Assembly (NCBI GenBank): GCA_963669155.1
Contig: OZ022581.1
Location: forward strand, 165,157 to 229,156
Origin: Arbacia lixula
Lineage: Eukaryota > Echinodermata > Echinoidea > Arbacioida > Arbaciidae
Length of the DNA: 64,000 nt
Direction of reading: 5' to 3'
Every line of letters starts with the position of its first letter. Position 1 is the stretch's first letter. The translations under genes were made by a program, and so were the position numbers. Under the pieces are notes generated by a model. It was not told the DNA's origin, did not search any database, and was given only the letters and a program-made list of their open reading frames with translations. Shown here piece after piece: positions 24,401-35,100 of this stretch.

Positions 24401-24848
24401 GCCTGATTTCGCAATCAATAAACAGTGCTAAGTTTTTTTTAAAGATTTTTTTCAAAATTTTTCACCCATAGATGATCTTTGACCCCATCAGCTTCATGAA
24501 GAGACACATGTGGTATTACCCTAATATAATTTGTACCAAGTGTGATCACAATTGATGCGGAAATAAAGAAATGAAAGCAAGTCAAACGAAAATTTTGAGA
24601 AAAAAGGATGCACATGGCCTCATATCATTTGACCTTTTGACCACGAGATGACCTTTGACCCCATCATCCTCATAATGACACATGTGGTATTACCCAAGGA
24701 TCATTTGTACAAAGTTTGATCACAATTGATACAGAAATAAAGAAATGAGAGCAAGTTAAAGAAAAACGTTAACATGTTTGTAACAGACCAACAGACTAAC
24801 AGGAAAAGTGATTACTAGGTCTCTACCGAACTTCGTTCAGGCGAGACA
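24401..24848 (+). mobile_element. Dispersed element with GTCTCGCCTGA ends
   Basis: GTCTCGCCTGA at the left is matched by its inverse TCAGGCGAGAC at the right. The body has TTTGACCCCATCA, GTGGTATTACCC and CACAATTGATGC motifs repeated twice, in the same order as the copy at 1-229. It is non-coding and inserted in the foldback element interior. Confidence 0.75.
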
Positions 24849-25039
24849 ATGGTAATAATTACCAAAACTCACGAATCCACTCTTTCATTGCAGCCGCTAA
24901 AAATTGTGAGAGTCTATCAAATGTGTGGACTTCACATAAAGGAAGAGATACGTGCAATAAATACACTTTCATCATGATTTCATGTAATATTTTTGTTTTG
25001 ACAAATATACATATAATGTCCCATACAAAAAGAATGATT

Positions 25040-25405
25040 AGAGAGACAAATAAATGGAGGGGCCAGAGAGCAGGGGAGAGAGAGAAAGTGAGGGGGATGC
25101 GTAGGGGAGAAGAGGAGGACTGTCAGAAGAGGAGGAAAGAGGAAAGAAAGTAGAAAGCTACATGTATTAGAAGAAAAGGGAAAGGTGACAGAGCGACAGA
25201 GACTGAAGGAGAGGGGTAAGAAAAAGAATGGGGAAGGGGAGAGTGGAGTAAGGAAAAGGAAAGAATAGAGAATGGAAATACGGATGGGGAGGAGAGGGAG
25301 AGAAAGGTGGAGTGAGGAATGGTAGGAGACAAAACAGAGACAAGGGGAGAAGAACAGAGGGGGAGGTGAATGGAAAGGAGGGAGAAAGGAAAGAAAAGGT
25401 GACAT
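25040..25405. repeat. Purine-rich low-complexity tract
   Basis: G/A-only or nearly G/A-only sequence with GGAGAGAGAG and GGAAAGGA themes, abutting the inner edge of the right satellite array. Frames across it are compositional. Confidence 0.85.
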
Positions 25406-25409
25406 TTAA

Positions 25410-27650
25410 ATGAACTTAACATGCAGCTTGGAACATGTAGAATGCACTACATCATTGGAAGCACTTATCTGCTTATTGGTACGTATGCCAGCTAAAACAA
25501 TAAGATACAATTGGTACATATGTCAGCTACATCAACGATTGGCGCGTGCGTCAGCTAAAACAATACGATATAAAGAAATTAAATTTTTGGAACATGTAGC
25601 ATGCAGCTTGGAACATGTAGAATGCACTACATCAACTTGGATGCACGTATTGGTACATATGTCAGCTAAAACAATACGACATAAAGAAATTAAATTTTTG
25701 GAAGCATGCAGCTTGGAATATGTAGAATGCACTACATCAATAGATGCAAGATTGGCGCGTACGTCAGCTAAAACAATAAGATATAAAGAAATTGAAATTT
25801 TGGAACACGTAGCATGCAGCGTGGAACAGAAAGAATGCATTACATCATTGGATGCAAGTGTTGGTACCTATGTGTTAGCTAAAACAATAAAACAATATGA
25901 TATGAAGAAATTGAAATTTTGGAACATATGTAGCATGCAGCTTGGAACATCTAGAATGCACTACATCAATAGATGCGAGTATTGGCGCGTACGTCAGCTA
26001 AAACAATTTGATAATTTATAAAGAAATTGAAATTTTGGAACATGTAGCATGCAGCTTGGAACATCTAGAATGCACTACATCAATAGATGCGAGTATTGGC
26101 GCGTATGACAGCTAAAACAATACGATATATAAAGAAATTGAAATTTTGGAACATGTAGCATGCAGCTTGGAACATCTAGAATGCACTACATCAATAGATG
26201 CGAGTATTGGCGTGTATGACAGCTAAAACAATACGATATATAAAGAAATTGAAATTTTGGAACATGTAGCATGCAGCTTGGAACATCTAGAATGCACTAC
26301 ATCAGTAGATGCGAGTATTGGCGCGTATGACAGCTAAAACAATACGATATATAAAGAAATTGAAATTTTGGAACATGTAGCATGCAGCTTGGAACATCTA
26401 GAATGCACTACATCAATAGATGCGAGTATTGGCGCATACGCAGCTAAAACAATACGATATATAAAGAAATTGAAATTTTGGAACATGTAGCATGCAGCTT
26501 GGAACATCTAGAATGCACTACATCAATAGATGCGAGTATTGGCGCGTACGCAGCTAAAACAATACGATATATAAAGAAATTGAAATTTTGGAACCTGTAG
26601 CATGCAGCTTGGAACATCTAGAATGCACTACATCAATAGATGCGAGTATTGGCGCGTATGACAGCTAAAACAATACGATATATAAAGAAATTGAAATTTT
26701 GGAACATGTAGCATGCAGCTTGGAACATCTAGAATGCACTACATCAATAAATGCAACGATTGGCGCGTACGTCAGCTAAAACAATTTGATAATTTATAAA
26801 GAAATTGAAATTTTGGAACATGTAGCATGCAGCTTGGAACATCTAGAATGCACTACATCAATAGATGCGAGTATTGGCGCGTATGACAGCTAAAACAATA
26901 CGATATATAAAGAAATTGAAATTTTGGAACATTTAGCATGCAGCTTGGAACATCTAGAATGCACTACATCAATAGATGCGAGTATTGGCGCGTATGACAG
27001 CTAAAACAATACGATATATAAAGAAATTGAAATTTTGGAACATGTAGCATGCAGCTTGGAACATGTAGAATGCACTACATCAATAGATGCGAGTATTGGC
27101 GCGTACGCAGCTAAAACAATACGATATATAAAGAAATTGAAATTTTGGAACATGTAGCATGCAGCTTGGAACATCTAGAATGCACTACATCAATAGATGC
27201 GAGTATTGGCGCGTATAGACAGCTAAAACAATACGATATATAAAGAAATTGAAATTTTGGAACATGTAGCATGCAGCTTGGAACATCTAGAATGCACTAC
27301 ATCAATAGATGCGGGTATTGGCGCGTACGCAGCTAGAACAATACGATATATAAAGAAATTGAAATTTTGGAACATGTAGCATGCAGCTTGGAACATCTAG
27401 AATGCACTACATCAATAGATGCGAGTTTTGGCGCGTATGACAGCTAAAACAATACGATATATAAAGAAATTGAAATTTTGGAACATGTAGCATGCAGCTT
27501 GGAACATCTAGAATGCACTACATCAATAGATGCGAGTATTGGCGCGTATGACAGCTAAAACAATACGATATACACTGTATAAAGAAATTGAAATTTTGGA
27601 ACATGTAGCATGCAGATTGGAACATGTAGAATGCACTACATCAATGGATG
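25410..27650 (-). repeat. Right-arm satellite array, about 20 units
   Basis: Reverse complement of the left-array unit. The inner-most four or five units (25410-25900) are the most diverged and carry deletions, while the outer units are nearly uniform. The ATAATTTATAAAG-type variant occurs at about 26004 and 26786, mirroring the left array's variants at 19003 and 20444. Confidence 0.97.
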
Positions 27651-27822
27651 CGAGTCCGTTTGTCAATACAGTATGAGTGCTCTGTATCGGTACAGCATTG
27701 TACACACATGCCTTGGTATAATGCATATTCATTAGAGGGGAGGAACTTATCGTCAGCGTGTCATCGTACAGGGTCGTGTGCATACCCCTAGATGTTCCAA
27801 AACATTGCCTACCTGCGAAGTC

Positions 27823-28575
27823 TCGCGCGAGTTTCGTCGGGGGAAACGATTAAAAGTGGTGAGAAATTCCTTTTATAATAGATTTATTGTAAACAACTTT
27901 CAAGCATTGACAAAGGTAAAAGAGATGATTGACCAAAAAATATGGGTCCTTCATTCTGTCATCGTTGCATTGGTGTTGCCTTGTTTGTTGTGTTTAGCTC
28001 AGCTGCAGCTGCTCAGCCTCGGTAGTGAGCCAACTTGCCTCGCGGCGGCTAGCCGGCTGGGCTGGGAGGCAATGTGCTCGTCGAAGGGTAGCCTCAGGAT
28101 AGCTCCGGGACTCAGTCACTCACTGCGTGAGCGGGCTGATCGCAGTAAGCCTCAGGACTGCTCCCGCGAAGCGCGAAGCAGGAGCATCCTGATCCAGAGT
28201 GCTCGACATAATTTTTCTTGCATGACGGGTCCGACGATTCCGACCCGACCCATGCACATAAATGAATTACTCATTTCAAGTACATTTATCACATATGAAT
28301 GGCTAAAGGTATTGAATGTTCACCTGAACTATAAATATGATCGAAAATATTGAGCAACGTTACAATTCCTCTTCACTTTGTTTCACCTAACAATATGCCT
28401 AAACACAACAAAACAAGTAAGTCCCCCCCCCCCTCTAAGCAAAATACCATATATTTTGATCGAAAAGGTTTTGAGCAAAGTAATTTGACAGGATTATTTC
28501 TTGACTTGTTGACTAACGTCCGTGTGAAAATCACAGTAATCCAATCAGTCATGCTTGAGTGAGCACACATTGAAG
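27823..28575. other. Intergenic, includes a GC-rich block
   Basis: A GC-richer stretch at about 27990-28210, with repeated GCCTCAGGA and CTCGCG-type words, interrupts AT-rich DNA. Two copies of a CCTCAGGA-centred phrase occur. A long frame through it lacks any family resemblance and starts in the foldback terminus, so I do not call a gene. Confidence 0.4.
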
Positions 28576-28989
28576 GCAAAATTGTCACTTTTCAAAAGTC
28601 ACAAGGGTGATTCATTGATTGTTTATGCCTTGTTAACAGTACATTTTGGCATTTTTTGTACAATTTTTAGTGTATTCACTCTGACTCGAAAATGACTTAT
28701 GTTCAAATAATAGGTCATGTTCATGTTACATCTTTGTCAAAATATCTAGTTTTATTATTTCACAAAAATAGAGGGGTTTTAACAAACTCAAGAGCGATGA
28801 GTATTTTTGAAATGTGCTCACTTAACCAGAACAATAGATTAAGTGTCGGGATAGGTGTAAGTGCATCCAGAGATGGATGATAAACAAATGAAAGGACATA
28901 AATTATGCACCAGAAATGGAATTCATTAAAAGTTCATATGACAGAATCCCAAAATTACCCTTGTGACTTTTGAAAAGTGACAAAATTGC
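28576..28989. mobile_element. MITE with about 35-bp TIRs (414 bp)
   Basis: GCAAAATTGTCACTTTTCAA at the left is matched by the inverse of the right end, which finishes TTTTGAAAAGTGACAAAATTGC. The terminal repeat itself contains the near-palindrome GTGACTTTTGAAAAGTGAC. No coding capacity. Confidence 0.8.
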
Positions 28990-28994
28990 ATCCA

Positions 28995-29290
28995 CTATCA
29001 ATATCAGGCACCTGAATATATTTTGTATGGGGCTTGAAATAGCAAAGGGGCTTAATATCGATTACGAATGAGATTGTTTTCAAACCAGCAAAAGTTAGCA
29101 TGTGAAGATAGACCTTACCTATCTTCATCAGTCACTAATTTTGGCACAGAAAGCAACCTGAGAAAGACATAAAAAATGCCTGTCACACTGGTTAAAGGAT
29201 TATACTAACTTGGTAAGAATATATTTGTGATTTCTACCGAGCCTTTTCCCTTGTAGAGCTAGTCATAGGGCTGAAAGCCCGGCGCGGTGC
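28995..29290 (+). repeat. Partial copy of the 62300-62772 repeat family
   Basis: GGCACAGAAAGCAACCTGAG, AAAAATGCCTGTCACACTGG, AAAGGATTATACTAACTTGG and TTGTGATTTCTACCGAGCC match, in order, the right half of the repeat at 62300-62772. The left half is degenerate. Confidence 0.65.
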
Positions 29291-29463
29291 TCCTGAAGAA
29301 TGAATGGAAAAGATGAATTATATTTAAAGCTACAGTAGAAGAAGCAAACGAAGTAGTCAAAAATCAACCTCAGCTTATTTTGCTTAAGAAGATATTTTAT
29401 TGCTCAAGTAAAGAGTTATTCTCCTTCCATCTGTCAAAAGGAAGCAACTGCACATTTCTGGTA

Positions 29464-31130
29464 TACAGTTGTCCTCAAAATTATTCATACCCTTGTTAAT
29501 TTTTATGATTTTTTATTTTTGTGATGAAATGAATGCATTTTGTCAAGTGTGTATATCAGTTATATATGACCAACATGTGAAAGAATAACAACAATACACA
29601 ATTCAAGAAATTCATCATTTCAGGGGTATTTTATTCATGGATTTTCAAAAAATGCCATGTTCAAAATTATTCATACCCTAGGTTTACTGAGTCCAATGTC
29701 TTTCTTTAATAGTCAATACCATAGCCTTCGTTTCTTATGACTGCTTCTAGACGGTTCTTGTACGTGTCCACAAGCTTCCTGCATGTCTTCTGGGGGATGT
29801 TGGCCCACTCTTCCTTGGCAAAAGCCTCAAGCTGGGACAGGTTGGTCGGTTTCCTAGCCAACACTCTGGTCTTCAAGTCTCGCCACAAGTTCTCAATTGG
29901 ATTCAGGTCAGGACTCTGACTTGGTCATTCGAGGACGTTGACATCATTGTCCTTGAACCATTTCTTCACTACCTTGGCGGTATGTTTTGGATCATTGTCC
30001 TGCTGGTACTTCCAATTAGGGCCAAGCTGGAGTTTCTCAGCGGATTCCTTCACATTTTCATCAAGGATCGTGATGTAATCCTCCTTTCTCATGATTCCTT
30101 GGACCTTGACGAGGTTGCCTGTGCCACTGGAAGAGAAGCACAGTGTTCTTTGGAGTGTATGCTTCTCCTTTTTTCCTCCAGACGTATTCAACATCCATAT
30201 GGCCAAATAACTCCAATTTTGTCTCATCAGACCACAGGATGGTTGACCAAAAGCTGGAATCTTGCTTTAGATGACCTTTAGCAAAGGCTAGGCGAGCCTC
30301 CAGATGCTTCTTCCTGAGCAGCGGGGTCTTCCGAGGCCTACGTCCATGGAGACCTCCTCTGTGCAAGACTCGCTCAATAGTGGACCGTGACACCTTCGTC
30401 CCTGCCTGGTCAAGCGTTCGAAGTAGGGCCTTGGTCACTGTTGGTTGTGGTCCGGGGGTTGTTGTTGACCTCTCGGCGGATTTTCCTGGCAAGTTTGGGG
30501 GACACCTTTCTCTTCCTGCCACGCCCACAGAGGTTTTTAACAGTATTGAACTTCTTGTGCTTGTTGATAATGCTCTGCACGGTTGTGACAAGGACATCAT
30601 ATTGCTTCGAAATGGCCTTATAACCCTTTCCTTCAATGTGGGCACGCACAAGACGTTGCCGTAGGTCCTCACTGAGCTCCTTCTTCTTGGCCATGATGAT
30701 CAGAAACTGAGAATGACCAGAACACGTTTCCTCTATTTAAAGTCTTATGGAAAGATGCTATGTGTTTGACAATAGTTTAACATTTGGTCAACAAAAAAGG
30801 TATTTAATCCATTGGAACATCTTGAAATAACTATAGGACAAAGATTAACACATTCTCAGGAAAGGAAAACAATGGATACTATGAAGAAAGAACATTTTTG
30901 TTGAGGTATTGTCAGGGGTATGAATAATTCTGAACATGAGGGAAAAATAACTTTTGGACTTATCTATTATTATGCAAATGAAGTTTAGCCAACTCATATG
31001 TGGATTTGTGCATAGCAATAAGTAGACAAAAGATACACAGGAAGTACCAACATAATAGCTTTTACAAAGGAAGAATCTAACAAAGACTGTTATTTTCAAT
31101 GGGGTATGGATAATTTTGAGGACAACTGTA
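29464..31130 (-). mobile_element. Tc1-family transposon (1663 bp), full length but inactive
   Basis: CAGTTGTCCTCAAAATTATT at the left is matched by the inverse of the right end, AATTTTGAGGACAACTG. TA flanks both sides (29464-29465 and 31129-31130). The transposase pseudogene lies between on the minus strand. It is intergenic, 1 kb upstream of DHX35. Confidence 0.92.
29706..30694 (-). pseudogene. Tc1 transposase pseudogene (DD34E)
   Basis: It starts with MAKKKELSEDLR and a paired-type helix-turn-helix (KAISKQYDVLVTTVQSII), then a GRGRKRKV hook. The first catalytic Asp is in WSDETKLELFG, the second in QQDNDPKH, and the Glu in SPDLNPIENLW; the spacing between the last two is 34 residues, typical of Tc1. 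Frame changes near 30450 and between about 30200 and 30090, plus a stop in place of the usual Trp just before PSQSPDLNP near 29923, show that this copy cannot make an intact enzyme. Confidence 0.9.
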
Positions 31131-31134
31131 TATG

Positions 31135-31889
31135 TACAGTTGAGGCCAAAAGTTTACATACACCCATGGAATTTATCAAAATTTGTTTGCTTGCCAAACA
31201 TCTTCAAATTTACTATATCTTCAGAAATATAAATACTACCATGACAAATTTGGTATCAAATAAAAGAGCGTATTAAGCTCTTTCACATATTTGGATGCCA
31301 TTGAGATTAAATGATATTTCAGGTGGAATTTTCTTTGAAGAAAAAAGAGTAATATTCATGCCAAATGTATTCTACTGTTTGTTATAACATTTTCAAACAT
31401 CGTTTCATAGGAACATATAAATGTCAAATCTATGATTTATATTACATTTTCTATAATGATATGTCACCACTGAACAAAAATGTGTAATTGAAATGTTTGT
31501 CTTGAGAAGTAACTAGCAGAAATATGAAATGTTTTTGTCAAGTTTTTATATTTAATTTGTTTAAAATATGCAGATTTTGGGGGGAACAATGACACCTAAA
31601 TATTTGTCTTGAGAAGTAACTAGCAGAAATATGAAATGTTTTTGTCAAGTTTTTATATTTAATTTGTTTAAAATATGCAGATTTTGGGGGGAACAATGAC
31701 ACCTAAATATTTTTCAGCTCCTGATGACAATGCAATGTGATGAAGGGGCATGTCATACATATTTGTTTGATATCAAATTCATCATAATAGCACAAATATA
31801 ATATAAGATACAGTAAATTTCATAATGTTTGGCAAGTGTCAACTTTTCTTCGAATTTCATGGGTGTATGTAAACTTCTGGCCTCATGTA
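31135..31889. mobile_element. Non-autonomous Tc1-like element (Sleeping-Beauty-type ends)
   Basis: It begins TACAGTTGAGGCCAAAAGTT and continues TTACATACACCCATG. The right end is the inverse, CATGGGTGTATGTAAACTTC then TGGCCTCATGTA. This resembles the terminal repeats of Sleeping-Beauty/Tc1 elements known from fish. It lies only a few bases from the preceding Tc1 copy. There is no transposase. The interior carries a 107-bp tandem duplication. Confidence 0.85.
31497..31710 (+). repeat. 107-bp exact tandem duplication
   Basis: The stretch beginning TTGTCTTGAGAAGTAACTAG and ending ACAATGACACCTAAATATTT occurs twice head to tail with a 107-bp offset and practically no differences, inside the non-autonomous Tc1-like element. 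Confidence 0.9.
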
Positions 31890-32168
31890 AATGAACAAAT
31901 TTTGTCTGTCAGTTGAAAATTTGCATTGACATGTGTGCAATATGATGTATTAGATTACCATCAATCTTTTTAATATATTGATAGTTACTCTAACTTGAAT
32001 GTTTTTTTTGTTTCCATTTGTGGAAGTGATATTTTTAAATAATATTTACATTTGTCATTTTATCCTTTTATCTCACCTGATTGCCATTGTTGTAGGGTTG
32101 TGATCGAGTCCATCCAGCTCCAGGGTAATGAAAAGACTGCATCGTTACAGTTACTGACGCAAGATACA
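31890..32168 (+). promoter_or_regulatory. 5' flank and probable 5' UTR of DHX35
   Basis: The frame upstream of the ATG is open back to about 32052, and a CATTGTTGTAG acceptor-like site at about 32085-32095 could be the 3' splice site of a 5' UTR intron. No core promoter motif was identified. Confidence 0.4.
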
Positions 32169-35100
32169 ATGGCCATTCCAGTACCCAAATTTTGGAAACC
32201 AGGTAAGTATACCTTAATTACAGAAAAGGGAAAGTTATAACATTCCAGGTTACCTGCTGTGAGAAATCTTTGCCTGCGGCATGATTTTGGCACTAAGTTT
32301 CTGATTTTGGCACTAGGCGTAGATCATTCACATATTCATCCACCTCGTACCAGGTATCCATTTATACTCCAGGGTGGAGAGCAGCACTTTGAATAAAGTG
32401 TCTTACGGAAGGATACCAATGCCATGGTTGAGCATGAATCTGGGACCTCAAGATCTTCAGTCACGGGTCACATCCACTATACCGCGACACGTCAGGTATG
32501 CCCAACTCTTCAATGCCACACTGGTATTGCACGTGAATCCTATAGAGTGTGCTGAGCAGTCTCTTTAATTAAATTTTCCCCTTCACTTCTTCCCACATGC
32601 ACAGGTACTGCGGCACCCGGTGAGGGACTGAAGGAAGAGAGAACGACAGGGAGTGGGGAGGGAGAGAGTCAGTGTGTGGTGTACAACCGCAATGTCTCAC
32701 TCTCCATTGAACAACAGCGACAGAGGCTTCCAGTCTTCAAGGTACAGTTACCTTGAAAACTTTTAAAATAACATTCTCATTACCATTATCATGAAGCTGG
32801 GTAGAAGGCCAATGGGGTTTTCAAGGCCTGGAGATGTAAGGCTGAGTTAAATATTCATTGAATGGAAATATGGTCATATTTCACAATAGTGTAAAGTTTA
32901 TGATATGTTTATCACTGAGAAAGAGATCCCAAAGTTACAGAGCTCTACCCTCAAAAAACATTGCGAATAATGAAACTGAACATTCTTCTTGGAATATTTT
33001 CAAAATCCTTTAAATCATTTTATGTAGCACGAGCATTGCTGCATGTGCCACCTTCAAAAAAAATGAAATGATCATCTTCCCCTTGCCACTCTTGCCTCTT
33101 CTTACCAACAATGTCATCATTTTATTTTAAACACCCATTATAACTGGATTTCTCTGATTCCCATAGCGTAAACAAAGGGTTTATACATGGATTTGTTCCT
33201 CCTCTCCCGCCTCCAGATTTTAGCATTGCAACCACATCCTTTACGTACTCGAGACAAATATTCAAAATTACTTTCTTCTTCCTCTTCTTTGCCGCCTCCT
33301 ACCATCACTATCATCACTTACAACTAACCATATGAACCGATTGGCTCTGGAATTGAATGATTCCCATGGACTAAACACTGGTAATGAGAGAGCTTCCCAT
33401 CTCCACCTTACAGCATCGGAACCACATCCTGTACATGGTGGAGAGGTACCAGACTCTGGTGGTGGTGGGTGAGACAGGGAGCGGGAAGAGCACCCAGCTA
33501 CCCCAGTACCTCCTGGAGGCTGGCTGGGGTGCAGAAGGTCATGTGATCGGGGTCACTCAGCCCAGGAGGGTCGCAGCTGTCACAGTAAGTTTGAGTCATC
33601 ATAAAATATGACAATACACTGGCTAACCCTCTCTTGCTCTCTCTCTCTGCACTAGCATTTAGGGTGGATACACACTACAAGGCATTTCATGGAGCACGCT
33701 GACGTGTACTTGAAGAATGTCTCATGTACAAACTAGCTGCCAAGAGGACAAATGTGAATTCAGCCACCCGAGATCTGACTCTAGACAATGTACCCAGACT
33801 GTGAGAGGAATTCATTAATGACCAAATCCATCCCAAACATTGCTTTCCTTGTGTTTCATTATCAAACCAGGCCAATATCCAGTGATTACATTTTTATTTA
33901 TTTATTGGACATTTCAAAGTTAGCTGTTAGAAAGCAGCTTAAAAAGAGTGAGGAAAATGGGAAAAATAAGATCCGGATTATAGATGTATAAAAGGGATAT
34001 TCGAATCAGCCCAATATCATTCGGCATTGTCACTTTTTATGGGCAAAAGGATGTGGGGCATTATTTTTTGTCACTTGACTGCGAATTAATGTCATTTGTA
34101 TCAATGTAATCATGTTGAAAAATTGCAAACTGCTGTATAAAGAATCTGTATTTTAAAGGATATTCCCTGAGGCGTGAACTTCCTTGGACTCTCAGCATGA
34201 TGAACAAAGAATGCATCTTTAACTGAACATTCATTTTATTGTCTCGCCCACCGGAGGTGAAGGCGAGACTAAGGGATCCAAATGGCGTCCGTCTGTCGTC
34301 CGTCCGTCGTCCGTCCGTCGTCCGTCACAAATGTTAAAGTTTACCTGCAAGACTCTCTTATGATCCATAACTTGGCAACTGTTACAGCAATGGCAGCCAC
34401 ACTTGGTTGATAGAAGCACTAGGGGTATCTTCATGTTATGGTGTTGTCAGAGGTCATGTGATGATGTCAAAGGTCATTTGAGGTCATATATTAAAGAGTA
34501 TGTGCAAGACTCTTTTTTTCTATGTTAAAGTTTACCTGCAAGACTCTCTTTTGACGAATAACTTCACATAGGTTGCTTGGATTACAACCTAACTTGGGTC
34601 ATAGATGCACTGGGGGTACCTTCATGTTATGGTACCGTTGGAGGTCACAGGATAAGGTCAAAGGTCATTTGAGGTCATACGTTAAAGTTTACCCGCAAGA
34701 CTCTCTTTTGACAAATAACTTCACATGGGTTGCTTGGATTACAACCTAACTTGGGTCATAGATGCACTGGGGGTACCTTCGTGTTATGGTGCCGTTGGAG
34801 GTCACAGGATAAGGTCAAAGGTCATTTGAGGTCATACATTAAAGTTTACCCGCAAGACTCTCTTTTGACAAATAACTTCACATAGGTTGCTTGGATTACA
34901 ACCTAACTTGGGTCATAGATGCACTGGGGGTACCTTCATGTTATGGTACCGTTGGAGGTCACAGGATAAGGTCAAAGGTCATTTGAGGTCATATGTTAAA
35001 GTTTACTTGCAAGACTCTCTTATCACACATAACTCATCACATGTTGCTACAATGGCAATCAAACTTAAATGATGGATGCACTGGGGGCACCTGCATGTTA

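Larger units (their letters stand above)
17653..27822. mobile_element. 10.15 kb foldback transposon with 9-bp target duplication
   Basis: TGCGAAGTC occurs at 17653-17661 and again at 27814-27822, immediately flanking the element body 17662-27813. The ends are inverted repeats: GGTAGGCAATGTTTTGGAAC at the left, and the right end ending in CATTGCCTACC. About 170 bp of unique terminal sequence is followed in each arm by a satellite-like tandem array in opposite orientation (left about 17834-20560, right about 25410-27650). A 9-bp duplication and long tandem-repeat-bearing inverted arms are known from Drosophila FB elements and Mutator-like elements, and similar TU elements are known from sea urchins. 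No transposase frame is visible inside, so this copy looks non-autonomous. Assignment to a Mutator-like foldback group is inference from duplication length and architecture. Confidence 0.88.

Noticed and set aside
27778-28353. 191-aa plus-strand frame after the foldback element
   Set aside because: Starts inside the element terminus, crosses the target duplication, and has no recognisable domain.
29464-31130. Active Tc1 element
   Set aside because: The transposase has two frame changes and a stop near the third catalytic residue, so this copy is dead although its ends look intact.
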